Assembly (NCBI GenBank): GCA_964599565.1
Contig: CAZRFE010000074.1
Span: forward strand, 1-12,898
Length of the DNA: 12,898 nucleotides
Direction: 5' to 3'
Source of the DNA: JAJUFS01 sp964599565
GTDB lineage: Bacteria > Pseudomonadota > Gammaproteobacteria > Natronospirales > JAJUFS01
Every line of letters starts with the position of its first letter. Positions within the stretch are counted from its first letter, which is position 1. The notes below the pieces were generated by a model. It was not told the DNA's origin. It worked only from the letters and a program-made list of their open reading frames with translations, and made no database searches. The position numbers were made by a program, and so were the translations under genes. Below are positions 1 through 6,462 of the stretch, in pieces.

Positions 1-389
1 CGGTCGAGCGCGAAGATGCCGAACAGCAGCGTGACCATGTACACCGTCAGCATGACGCCGCGAATCTCGCGCGACAGCGCGATCAGCAGCAGCGCAAAAC
101 CGAGTCCCGCGAGGATCTGCCAGAGGGTCAGCGACGGATCGCGGAAGCGCAGGTTCGTGCCGCTGCGGATGAACGTGTAGAAGACCGCCTGCATGACGAG
201 GATGGCCGCGGCCGCAACCGCCATCTCCTGGCCCGTGATTTCGATCAGGCCCGCCTGCCAGCTCGCGGCCGCGATCAGGCACCACATGATGTAGGAGAAC
301 AACGACATGAAGAACCGGCGAAGCCGCAGGCGCTGCCTGCGCTCCAGGCCTTCCCCTGCCAGCCACCTGACCTGGTTTCGCACGTCCAT
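1..389 (-). CDS. Membrane N-terminus of a probable GGDEF diguanylate cyclase (partial)
   Basis: An open frame starts at the ATG at 389-387 and runs without a stop off the left edge, giving 129 residues. It has a basic cytoplasmic N-terminus (about 1-26) and then four hydrophobic segments near residues 27-46, 55-74, 90-105 and 110-128. Between the second and third lies RSGTNLRFRDPSLT (75-88), a motif I associate with the membrane sensor module in front of GGDEF, and sometimes cyclase, domains in proteobacteria. The catalytic domain would lie outside the window, so cyclic-di-GMP synthesis is inferred only. A G-rich stretch just before the ATG may serve as ribosome binding site. The gene is divergent from the small gene at 509. 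It could instead be an adenylate cyclase or histidine kinase with the same anchor. Confidence 0.7.
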   Translation of the reverse strand, partial: MDVRNQVRWLAGEGLERRQRLRLRRFFMSLFSYIMWCLIAAASWQAGLIEITGQEMAVAAAAILVMQAVFYTFIRSGTNLRFRDPSLTLWQILAGLGFALLLIALSREIRGVMLTVYMVTLLFGIFALD

Positions 390-447
390 TCCCCCCGCAT
401 CCCTGCTACATAAGATAGTTCATCGCGGCACTCGCGGCCGCGCGCAT

Positions 448-476
448 CTGACGCTCGCGGCATTGCCTGCTATCCT
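448..476 (+). promoter_or_regulatory. Candidate sigma70-type promoter for the gene at 509
   Basis: A CTGACG hexamer (448-453, 4 of 6 to TTGACA) and a TATCCT hexamer (471-476, 4 of 6 to TATAAT) are separated by exactly 17 bp. Transcription would start near 483, leaving a leader of about 25 nt before the ATG at 509. This argues against the alternative TTG start at 476, which would overlap the -10 element. Found by eye only. Confidence 0.4.
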
Positions 477-508
477 TGTCGACTTCATCCGACCGAGACC
501 GAAAAGAC

Positions 509-910
509 ATGAACTCGCCGAATCCCGCCGACGAAGCCCGCATGGACGCCGACAACATCTACCGCGAGGAAACATTCACGGACCGGCAGGTCGGAACCAT
601 CCGCGTGCTCGTGCCGGTGCACATCGACGGAACGGACGATGCATCGCGCGCGCGGCTGTTCATCGGCCAGGCCAGCCTCTACACGCCGGCGGGCACGCTG
701 CCGCTCAACTTCGACCTGGAAGCGACGACGCTTGCCGAAGCCGTCGAGAAATTTCCCGCCGCCGCCAATCGCGCCGTGGAAGAAACCATGCAGCAGCTCC
801 AGGAAATGCGCCGCGAAGCGGCGTCCTCGCTCATCGTGCCCGGCAGTGGCGGCGGCCGCGGCCCGGGCGGCCCCGGCATGGGCGGCGGTGGCGGCATCAA
901 GCTGCCGTAA
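509..910 (+). CDS. Small conserved-type cytoplasmic protein with Gly-rich tail
   Basis: This encodes 133 residues from ATG 509. A second in-frame ATG at 542 (MDADNIYREE...) is also possible. There is no signal peptide or membrane segment. The first part is rich in charged residues and beta-type sequence (VGTIRVLVPV, LFIGQASLYTP). A helical stretch follows, ending EETMQQLQEMRREAASS. The protein finishes with a flexible tail of Gly, Pro and Met and a terminal IKLP. I recall hypothetical proteins of this plan (YREE..TDR..GTIR, GQA.L.TP.G.LPL, Gly tail) in gammaproteobacteria, but none with a known function. The Shine-Dalgarno match is weak. The gene stands alone between the divergent GGDEF gene and the lipoprotein gene 209 bp downstream. 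Confidence 0.8.
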   Translation: MNSPNPADEARMDADNIYREETFTDRQVGTIRVLVPVHIDGTDDASRARLFIGQASLYTPAGTLPLNFDLEATTLAEAVEKFPAAANRAVEETMQQLQEMRREAASSLIVPGSGGGRGPGGPGMGGGGGIKLP

Positions 911-916
911 TCGCAA

Positions 917-935
917 CAGCCGCTTCCCGCGGCTG
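917..935 (+). terminator. GC hairpin after the small gene, possible transcript end
   Basis: CAGCCGC (917-923) and GCGGCTG (929-935) form a perfect 7-bp stem with a 5-nt loop, starting 7 nt after the stop codon at 910. No T-run follows on the plus strand, so it is not a canonical intrinsic terminator. It may stabilise the 3' end or terminate weakly. The rest of the 911-1119 interval shows no gene and no clear promoter to me. Confidence 0.4.
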
Positions 936-1119
936 CGAAATCCGCGACTGTCATTGGAGCCGTCGTCCGGTGCACGCATCACGACGCGCCGATGAACGGC
1001 TGCTGCGCGCGACATTCTGAACTGCAGCATCGCGGACGGGGATTTACGGTCAAGGCCCGAGCGCGGGTGTCATGCGCGGCGGAGCACCCTGTCACTGCCG
1101 TTCGTCTCCAGGATCGTCC

Positions 1120-1776
1120 ATGCACGTTTCATTTCGCCATGCCGTGGTCATGCTCGCCGTACTCGCGACAGGCTGCGCGGCGACCGTCGTGCCGCCAGAA
1201 CATCCGGAAGATCCGCGCGCCGCGTTCATCCTCGACCACGGCCGGCACACCTCGCTTGTCGTCGTCGACAGCGGCGGACGCCCCGTGCGTTACGCGTTCG
1301 GCGAACTCGGCAGCGAAAGCGGAGACATCGGCATCCTGCGCGGCATGGGCGCGATGCTCATGCCCGAATCCGGCACGCTCGGCCGCAAGGTGCTGCCTGG
1401 CCCGCCGACGCCGGACAGCGTGATGAAGGCGATCGGTGTCGGCGTCGAGACGATGTACTGCATCGCCGTTTCCGGCGAACGTTCCGACCGCCTGCAGCGC
1501 ATTCTCAATCTCGTCTTCGAGGAAAATCTCGCGAGTGCGAAATACAACGCGGGCTGGAACCTGGAGTTCGTCGAGCACCCCGAGGATTACTGGTTCGGCA
1601 GCACCTCGAACCAGGCGGTGGAGAACTGGCTGGTGGAACTGGGTTGCGATGTCAGCGGCGTGACGTCATTCGCGAACTGGAAGGTGGAGCAGCTGCCGGG
1701 CGGCGCGCCGGCGGTGTGCATGAGCGAGGGAACGACAGGCAGGAGCGGCTTCAGCCGCGAACCGCTGTCGCGTTGA
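1120..1776 (+). CDS. Lipoprotein of unknown function, possibly DUF2459-like
   Basis: This encodes 218 residues from ATG 1120, preceded by AGGAT about 5 nt upstream. An earlier in-frame start at 1072 would bury the signal peptide. The N-terminus (basic residue, hydrophobic core, then LATGC near residues 15-19) is a lipobox, so the product is probably lipid-anchored in the envelope. The mature part begins with a Pro-rich linker, then FILDHGRHTSLVVV, and later has a YC pair, NAGWNLEFVEHPEDYWFG and SNQAVENWLVELGC. The Gly-x-His-Thr motif and the late SNQAVENWL segment recall DUF2459-type envelope proteins, but I hold that loosely and assign no reaction. The last 12 codons (GRSGFSREPLSR) come from, and just beyond, a 24-bp palindromic repeat and are probably not part of the ancestral protein. 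It converges on the gene ending at 1790, with 13 bp between the stop codons. Confidence 0.75.
   Translation: MHVSFRHAVVMLAVLATGCAATVVPPEHPEDPRAAFILDHGRHTSLVVVDSGGRPVRYAFGELGSESGDIGILRGMGAMLMPESGTLGRKVLPGPPTPDSVMKAIGVGVETMYCIAVSGERSDRLQRILNLVFEENLASAKYNAGWNLEFVEHPEDYWFGSTSNQAVENWLVELGCDVSGVTSFANWKVEQLPGGAPAVCMSEGTTGRSGFSREPLSR
1739..1762 (+). repeat. 24-bp REP-like palindromic repeat, copy 1
   Basis: This is identical over 24 bp to 12023-12046, in the same orientation. Its core GAGCGGCTTCAGCCGCGA holds GCGGCT and AGCCGC, a 6-bp inverted repeat two bases apart. It lies inside the 3' end of the lipoprotein gene, and the stop codon begins 11 nt after it. It resembles short dispersed extragenic palindromes that I recall from Xanthomonadales and Pseudomonas genomes. 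With only two copies visible, the family assignment is inference. Confidence 0.75.
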
Positions 1777-1789
1777 TGCCGCTTGATCG

Positions 1790-2185
1790 CTAGATGCTGT
1801 GCATCCGCTCCTCGATGCTCCGCCTGCGGATGTCATTGAAATCCGGTGCGCGCGTGCCGCCGGCGCCCGGCATCGGCAGTTGCGGCAGCGGCTCAAGCGC
1901 GGGCGCGTTGCCGGCGTTGGCGACATCCATGCAGTCGATGAGCGCAAGCGCGATCACGCCGAGATCGCAGACCATCTCCAGCGCGAGCTGCCGCGAGCGT
2001 TCCCAGTCCAGGTCGATCTCGAACAGCCAGCGTTCATGCAGGCGTTCGCTCGGCGGGTGCGCGCGGCCCAGCGTGAATTCATAGGAATCGCCTGGCTGTG
2101 CGGGCTCCCAGCGCGGTGCGTCCGCGTCCGGCAGCGGCGCGAACACCAGCCAGAGCACGGCCAGCAATGCGCTTCGAATGTCCAT
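1790..2185 (-). CDS. Small secreted protein of unknown function
   Basis: This encodes 131 residues from the ATG at 2185-2183, preceded by a strong purine-rich site (AGAGGGGG, about 6 nt before the start). The N-terminus (MDIRSALLAVLWLVFAPLPDADA) reads as a Sec signal peptide with cleavage near residues 21-23. The mature part contains an acidic and aromatic segment (WLFEIDLDWERSRQLALEMVCDLG), one hydrophobic stretch around residues 73-85 that includes Cys, and a Pro/Gly-rich C-terminal third ending IRRRSIEERMHSI. I do not recognise a family. The good ribosome binding site and signal peptide support a real gene. It follows the MDR oxidoreductase gene by 231 bp and probably has its own promoter. 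Confidence 0.6.
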   Translation of the reverse strand: MDIRSALLAVLWLVFAPLPDADAPRWEPAQPGDSYEFTLGRAHPPSERLHERWLFEIDLDWERSRQLALEMVCDLGVIALALIDCMDVANAGNAPALEPLPQLPMPGAGGTRAPDFNDIRRRSIEERMHSI

Positions 2186-2297
2186 TCCAACCCCCTCTTT
2201 CTGCTCCGCATCCGGAGCGTCGCGATTATCACCCTGGTCCTGTGCCAGGGGTAGCTGTGCGTTCCTCGTTCCTTCGATGCCGTTTCACAGGCTGCGG

Positions 2298-2327
2298 TTT
2301 GTACCCGGTCTGCTTCATATGATGCAA
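2298..2327 (-). promoter_or_regulatory. Weak candidate promoter for the small secreted protein
   Basis: On the minus strand, TTGCAT (2327-2322) and TACAAA (2303-2298) are 18 bp apart, which would start a transcript roughly 105 nt upstream of the ATG at 2185. The hexamers match consensus at only 3 and 4 of 6 positions. The surrounding 2186-2416 interval holds no gene that I can see. Its only other structure is a 6-bp hairpin at 2232-2250. Confidence 0.25.
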
Positions 2328-2416
2328 ACCCCGGGCCATCTGCCCGCGCCCGTTGCGGCGCGGTGCGAGAGGCCGCGTCCCACGTCCGCGGACAGGGGCG
2401 GACAGCGCCGGACGGC

Positions 2417-3454
2417 TCAGGAGTCCATCGCCAGGACGAGCTTTCCCGTGGTTGCGCCGCCTTCCAGCGCGCGGTGCGCGGCCGCCACGTCCGCGAACGC
2501 GAACGTCTGCACGGGCAGCGGCTGGATGCGCCCCTCGTTCGCCCAGCCGAGCAACTGGTGCATGGCGCGCGCCAGCACGTCATGCCGGTGCGTCATGAAC
2601 GAGAGGTTGAACGCGAGCACGCTGCGGTTCGACTGCGTCATGTCGAGCGGATTGAAGCGCGGCGTGCGCAGCCAGTCGCGCGCGAGCTTGAGCCACGGTG
2701 CGCGCCCGTATCCCTTGCGGAACATCGAATGGAAGCCGTACACCACGACGCGTCCGCCCCGCGCAAGGTGCGCGTAGCTGCCGCCGAGCGTCGCCGCGCC
2801 GTTGGCATCCAGGATCACATCGAAACCGTCCGGCGCGTAAAGGCTCGCCGTCGCCCAGAGATCTTCGCTCGACCGGTCGATCACGCAATCCGCGCCGAGC
2901 GCCTCGACCGCCGCGGTCTTGTGACGGCCGCCGACCACGCCCGCGACCTTGCAGCCGGCGAGCTTCGCGAGCTGCACCAGCGCCTGCCCCACGCCGCCTG
3001 CCGCGGAGTGCACGAGCACCTTCTGATCCATGCGCACGTTTGCCAGTTCGAACAGCGCGTACCACGCGGTAAGAAACGCTGTCGGGAATCCCGCCGCCTG
3101 CGCGACGGACCACGGGTACGGCACGCGGAACACCTGCGCGCGCGGCAGCGCAACCTTCGACTGGTAGGCGTTGAACAGCGTCACGCCCATCACCACGGCG
3201 CCGGGTTCGAGATCGCGCACGCCCTTTCCGACAGCCGCAACCGTGCCCGCGACTTCGAAGCCCGGCGTCATCGGGTAGCCTTCGAATTCCTTCGCGGACG
3301 CATAAAGGCCCATGCGCGTGATGCAGTCGGCGAAATTCACGCCGCAACATGAAACGTCGATGAGCACCTCGCCCGGTTCCGCCACGGGATCGGGCGCGCT
3401 TTCGAGCTTCAGCTGCGCGTAGCTGCCGGGAGATGGAATCACGATCCTCTGCAT
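2417..3454 (-). CDS. Zinc-free MDR oxidoreductase, VAT1/quinone-reductase type
   Basis: This encodes 345 residues, a full-length medium-chain dehydrogenase/reductase. The catalytic GroES-like domain covers roughly residues 1-120, with VNFADCITRMG at 39-49 and PGFEVAGTV at 64-72. The Rossmann domain follows, with the nucleotide-binding loop AAGGVG at 151-156, and GADCVIDRS and GFDVILDANG downstream. The Cys/His ligands of zinc alcohol dehydrogenases are absent, which fits NAD(P)H quinone- or enone-reducing members. The C-terminal part (SVLAFNLSFM, 278-287; TTGKLVLAM near the end) is closest to my memory of VAT-1-like proteins. The substrate cannot be told. The start lies against an 8-bp hairpin and has no strong Shine-Dalgarno site, and the AI-2E transporter gene ends 31 bp upstream, so it is probably co-transcribed. 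Confidence 0.92.
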   Translation of the reverse strand: MQRIVIPSPGSYAQLKLESAPDPVAEPGEVLIDVSCCGVNFADCITRMGLYASAKEFEGYPMTPGFEVAGTVAAVGKGVRDLEPGAVVMGVTLFNAYQSKVALPRAQVFRVPYPWSVAQAAGFPTAFLTAWYALFELANVRMDQKVLVHSAAGGVGQALVQLAKLAGCKVAGVVGGRHKTAAVEALGADCVIDRSSEDLWATASLYAPDGFDVILDANGAATLGGSYAHLARGGRVVVYGFHSMFRKGYGRAPWLKLARDWLRTPRFNPLDMTQSNRSVLAFNLSFMTHRHDVLARAMHQLLGWANEGRIQPLPVQTFAFADVAAAHRALEGGATTGKLVLAMDS

Positions 3455-3476
3455 CGCGGCAGTCTACTCTGCCGCG
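3455..3476 (-). promoter_or_regulatory. 8-bp hairpin abutting the oxidoreductase start codon
   Basis: CGCGGCAG and CTGCCGCG form a perfect 8-bp stem around a 6-nt loop and fill most of the 31-bp gap between the transporter stop (3486) and the oxidoreductase ATG (3454). The stem ends exactly next to the ATG, covering the ribosome-binding region. No T-run follows, so translational control, 3'-end protection or protein binding is as likely as termination. Confidence 0.5.
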
Positions 3477-3485
3477 CGCAGAGGA

Positions 3486-4571
3486 TCACTGCGGCGAGTC
3501 GTCGGGAAGCACCGTCGCGAATGCGCTGTGATAGATGTCGAACACGATGACCACGACGGCGGCGAGAATCGGCCCGAGCAGGATGCCCGTCGCGCCGAAC
3601 ATCACGATGCCGCCGAGCGTGGAAACGAGAATGAGCAGGTCAGGCAGCTTCGCATCGCGGCCGACCACGATCGGACGCAGGATGTTGTCCACGAGCCCGA
3701 CGACGACGACGCCCCACACGACCATCGCGATCGCCCAGCCCGTCTCGCCGGTGATGAAAAGATAGATCGCGGCCGGCAGCCAGATGAGCGGCGCGCCGAG
3801 CCCCGGTATCGCGGAAAGGATGAGCACGATAGCGCCCCAGAACGCCGCGCCGTGTATGCCCGCCGCCCAGAACGCAAGCCCGACGAGAATGCCCTGCAGG
3901 AGACCGATGACGAGTATGCCCTTGAGTGCCGCGCGCGTGACGAGGAAGCCGCGCTCGACGATGAGATCGCGATCGTCGCTGTGAAGCGGCACGTAATGCT
4001 TCGCCTTTCGCAGCCACTCCGGACCATCGACGAGAAAGAAGAACATGGCATAGATCATGATGAAGGCATCGAGCAGGATGCCGACGGTCGTCTGCGTGAC
4101 GTTTGGAATCGTGCCGACGAGAAATTTTCCCGCCGCGCTCACGCCCGCGCCGATCTTCTCGAGGATGGTGCGGCGATAGGGTTCGAGTTCGTCCGCGAAC
4201 GGCAGCCAGTCCGGCAGGCCGCCGGTGAGCGCGGGGTTGCCCTGCAGCTGCTCCTTGACCCAGGGCATCACCTTCGCGCTGATCTGCACCGCTTCCGCCG
4301 TCACCATGCCGAGCATCAGCAGCACGGGCACGCCGACGGCGAGCAGGAACACAAGCTCGACGACAACTGCCGCGAGCCGTTCGCGGCCGCCGAACTTCGC
4401 CGCCGTCCAGCGCTGCAGGGGAAAGATGAGCGCGGTGAAGACCGCCGCGAGAAACAGCGCGACGAGAAAACCCTGGATCATGTTCAGGAATACCGCGACC
4501 ACCGCAAACAGCAGCAGCAGCACGAAAAACTTGCGGAATCTGTCCTCGAAAATGGTGTTCGCGCGGCTCAT
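3486..4571 (-). CDS. AI-2E family (PerM-like, DUF20) membrane transporter
   Basis: This encodes 361 residues with about eight hydrophobic segments, near residues 14-31, 33-50, 66-92, 155-181, 213-236, 242-271, 278-298 and 310-345. A soluble loop lies between about 93 and 150, as is usual in this family. The C-terminal signature VDNILRPIVVGRDAKLPDL (294-312), followed by GGIVMFGATGILLGP, is diagnostic of AI-2E/PerM proteins. Family members include the proposed autoinducer-2 exporter TqsA and Na+/H+ antiporters, so the substrate is unknown. GGGGAGGTGG lies about 4-5 nt before the ATG and is a strong ribosome binding site. The gene sits 62 bp downstream of the DUF1579/H1-tail gene and 31 bp upstream of the oxidoreductase gene. 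Nothing nearby suggests quorum sensing. Confidence 0.92.
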   Translation of the reverse strand: MSRANTIFEDRFRKFFVLLLLFAVVAVFLNMIQGFLVALFLAAVFTALIFPLQRWTAAKFGGRERLAAVVVELVFLLAVGVPVLLMLGMVTAEAVQISAKVMPWVKEQLQGNPALTGGLPDWLPFADELEPYRRTILEKIGAGVSAAGKFLVGTIPNVTQTTVGILLDAFIMIYAMFFFLVDGPEWLRKAKHYVPLHSDDRDLIVERGFLVTRAALKGILVIGLLQGILVGLAFWAAGIHGAAFWGAIVLILSAIPGLGAPLIWLPAAIYLFITGETGWAIAMVVWGVVVVGLVDNILRPIVVGRDAKLPDLLILVSTLGGIVMFGATGILLGPILAAVVVIVFDIYHSAFATVLPDDSPQ

Positions 4572-4633
4572 GTTCCACCTCCCCGGTCGGCAGGCGGATC
4601 ATAACGTATCGGCACGAACACGTTGCGCGAAGA

Positions 4634-5776
4634 TCAGCGAACGCCTTTCGCCGCCGTACGGTGCCAGCCGGTGCGCGTTGAGGTCTTCTTCAGGTTCGGC
4701 ATGCGCGGCGCTTCCTGCGCGGAAGACTTCGTCTTCTTCTGCGAAACGCTGCGGCGTGATGCGGCGCCGCCATCGGCGCGCGCGGTGGCTTTCTTGCCGG
4801 CTGCGATCGTGCGCGAACGCTTGCCCTGCCGGCGGCTGCGTTCGATCGGCGCTGCACGCGTACGTGCTGCGGCCTTTTTCTTCGGCGTCCCTTTCGTCTT
4901 CTTCTTCGCTGCGGTCTTTCCTGCCACCTGCCGTGTCGTACGCTTCTTCGCCGGCGCCTTCTTCGCTGCGGCCTTCTTCGCTGCAGCTTTTCTCGTCGCT
5001 GCCTTCTTCGGTGTTGCCTTCTTCGGTGTTGCCTTCTTCGATGTTGCCTTCTTCGCTATGGCTTTCTTCGATGCCGCTTTCTTCGGCGTGGCTTTCTTCG
5101 ATGCTGCTTTCCGGGTTGCGGCCTTCTTCGCCGGCGCCTTCTTCGCGGACGATTTCCTTGCTGCTGCCTTTTTCGATGTTTTCGCGCTCGCGCGTTTCTT
5201 CACGGCGCGCGGCAGCTTTGCCGTCTTTCCGCCGGCCTTCTTCGCAACGGTCTTCTTCGCGCCCGCTTTCTTCGCGGATGCCTTCCTGCCCGTGGCTTTC
5301 TTCACGCGCGCCGCGCGGTCCGCGAAATTGTCGCCTTCAAGCACGATGCGCCACTGGTTGCCGTCATCGGATGTCTCAAGCTTGAAACGGTAGCCGCCGG
5401 CGAGATTGAAGTCGTACGTCAGGCGCTGCCAGCCGTCGCCGACCCGCGCGGTGAGAACCAGCATGCGATCGGCGAAACCGCCGCGGAAGATGCGCTCCGG
5501 TCCGCCGGTGCTGTCGAACCAGTGCAGCTCGTAGGTGTCGCTCGGCATGTCGTAGCGGAACACGCCGTGTCCCGCGAACCGGCCGCCGTCTTCAAGTATC
5601 TGCTCGTAATCCTGCACGATCGCGAATCCGTCGAGCGCGACGCGCGCGTCCGTCACCGCTTCGCCCTTCTTCGCTTGGTCATTGAACCAGGAGGGATGCA
5701 TGAGCTCGGGACCGGCGAAGTGGCCGGCAAGCTTTTCGAGTTCGCGGTGTTCACGAACCGGTTCGGGATTTTCCAT
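4634..5776 (-). CDS. DUF1579 protein with long histone-H1-like Lys/Ala tail
   Basis: This encodes 380 residues in one continuous frame. AGGAGAGG stands 4 nt before the ATG. Residues about 1-150 look like a DUF1579 domain: HRELEKLAGHFAG (10-22 region), LDGFAIVQDYEQ (48-59), FAGHGVFRYD, YELHWFDSTGG and, near the end, SDDGNQWRIVLEGDNF. No function is established for this beta-rich family. From residue 155 to 380 the protein is almost entirely Lys, Ala, Arg, Thr, Ser and Pro, with no acidic run. Residues about 200-279 consist of five-residue units of the type KKATP, KKAAS and KKAAT. That composition matches histone-H1-like tails such as AlgP, which bind nucleic acid or other polyanions. The pairing with DUF1579 is unusual in my experience. 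DNA binding is inferred from composition only. It is probably transcribed with the genes on either side. Confidence 0.88.
   Translation of the reverse strand: MENPEPVREHRELEKLAGHFAGPELMHPSWFNDQAKKGEAVTDARVALDGFAIVQDYEQILEDGGRFAGHGVFRYDMPSDTYELHWFDSTGGPERIFRGGFADRMLVLTARVGDGWQRLTYDFNLAGGYRFKLETSDDGNQWRIVLEGDNFADRAARVKKATGRKASAKKAGAKKTVAKKAGGKTAKLPRAVKKRASAKTSKKAAARKSSAKKAPAKKAATRKAASKKATPKKAASKKAIAKKATSKKATPKKATPKKAATRKAAAKKAAAKKAPAKKRTTRQVAGKTAAKKKTKGTPKKKAAARTRAAPIERSRRQGKRSRTIAAGKKATARADGGAASRRSVSQKKTKSSAQEAPRMPNLKKTSTRTGWHRTAAKGVR
4941..5180. repeat. 15-bp tandem repeat (about 16 units) inside the H1-like tail
   Basis: A 15-bp unit with plus-strand consensus GCCTTCTTCG plus five variable bases starts at 4941, 4956, 4971, 4986 and so on every 15 bp to about 5166. 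Units at 5001-5015 and 5016-5030 are identical, and 5031-5045 differs by one base. Others (4986, 5106, 5151) have diverged. Each unit encodes one Lys-Lys-Ala pentapeptide on the minus strand, so gain or loss of units keeps the frame. Confidence 0.85.
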
Positions 5777-5862
5777 GACGCCTCTCCTGTACGTTCGGTC
5801 AGGAGGGCAACTAGACCACCGCGGCGCGCGGCAAAAAATACCGGGATTAATCCATGTGACGC

Positions 5863-6342
5863 TCAGCGCGCCTTGTCGAGATCGGCCTGCATCGCTTCGA
5901 GGTTGCGTTCGCAGAGCGCGAACTCCTCGGTGTCCGCCTGCCGTTTCGCATCGCGTTCCATGTCCTTGCGCGGCGCAAGCACGATATGAAAATCATGCTC
6001 GACGCCGCCGGAGGCGAATATCGACGCGTGGTGCTGCTTCCATGCATCCAGCGTTTCGCGCGAGCGCGCATCGAAACCCTCGAAGCGGTTCACGCAGGCC
6101 TTGTGCAGCATCAGGATGCCGCTGACGCGCTCGCGCTCAACCTCCGGATCGACCGGCGCCTCGAGCCGCGCTTCTTCTTCTGCGGTTTCGGATTCCTGCG
6201 GCACATTCGCCGGCGCCGTTTCCACGGCAGCCGTTTCCGTCTCCTGCGCCGTGCGCCATTTGCCGATCAGGTCCGGCAGGAACACAAGCCCGACAACCGC
6301 GGCGACGAACAGGACGGCAAGAACGATATCGATCCGGCGCAT
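5863..6342 (-). CDS. Single-pass membrane protein with acidic linker, unknown function
   Basis: This encodes 159 residues from the ATG at 6342-6340. GAGGAG lies about 7-8 nt before it. A longer in-frame start at 6462 would place a basic, non-family-like extension before the membrane segment and overlap the divergent promoter region. MRRIDIV is followed by one hydrophobic helix (about 6-25), then an Ala/Glu/Thr/Val-rich low-complexity linker (about 33-70). The C-terminal part is charged and helical, with two cysteines (HKACVNRFEGF and FALCERNLEAM) that could form a disulfide if it is periplasmic. The protein ends DLDKAR. I do not recognise a family. It is the first gene of the minus-strand block, 86 bp before the DUF1579 gene and divergent from the M13 peptidase. 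Confidence 0.7.
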   Translation of the reverse strand: MRRIDIVLAVLFVAAVVGLVFLPDLIGKWRTAQETETAAVETAPANVPQESETAEEEARLEAPVDPEVERERVSGILMLHKACVNRFEGFDARSRETLDAWKQHHASIFASGGVEHDFHIVLAPRKDMERDAKRQADTEEFALCERNLEAMQADLDKAR

Positions 6343-6366
6343 GCGTCTACTCCTCGACTGGTCACG

Positions 6367-6396
6367 TTGGACCGCCGCGCGAACGGGAAATTCAAT
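6367..6396 (+). promoter_or_regulatory. Tentative promoter of the M13 peptidase gene
   Basis: TTGGAC (6367-6372) and TTCAAT (6391-6396) are 18 bp apart in the 120-bp divergent interval. They match consensus at only 3 and 4 of 6 positions. They are flanked by two copies of TGGTCAC followed 2-3 nt later by GGAC (starting 6359 and 6423), which could be regulator half-sites. Confidence 0.22.
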
Positions 6397-6462
6397 GTTC
6401 CGCGAACCTCGCGACCGATTCATGGTCACACGGACATGACTCGAATACGAGAGGGAAAACAC

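Noticed and set aside
2232..2250. 6-bp hairpin as a terminator in the 2186-2416 interval
   Set aside because: The stem is short and has no T-run on either strand. It lies upstream of the secreted-protein start, not after a stop codon.
2363..3352. A 329-codon plus-strand frame opposite the MDR oxidoreductase gene
   Set aside because: Low-complexity Arg/His/Ala translation without domains; the minus strand carries AAGGVG and other MDR motifs.
3528..4604. A 358-codon plus-strand frame opposite the AI-2E transporter gene
   Set aside because: Its Asp/Glu/Arg/His-rich sequence is the mirror of hydrophobic codons on the other strand, where the transporter signature is clear.
4941..5180. Possible CRISPR-like array
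   Set aside because: The units are contiguous 15-bp tandem copies with no spacers, and they are coding.
4623..5393. A plus-strand frame of repeated Phe-Phe-Ala units that looks like a membrane protein
   Set aside because: It is the reverse complement of the Lys-Lys-Ala repeat. The minus frame joins smoothly to a DUF1579 domain and has a good ribosome binding site.
5844..5853. GGATTAATCC palindrome followed by a T-run on the minus strand, considered as terminator of the gene ending at 5863
   Set aside because: A loopless 10-bp palindrome cannot form a useful terminator hairpin. At best it is a binding site, and I see no partner site.
5986..6462. N-terminal extension of the M13 gene back to 5986
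   Set aside because: It overlaps the opposite-strand membrane protein gene, is Arg-rich without a domain, and would bury the signal sequence that follows the GTG at 6463.
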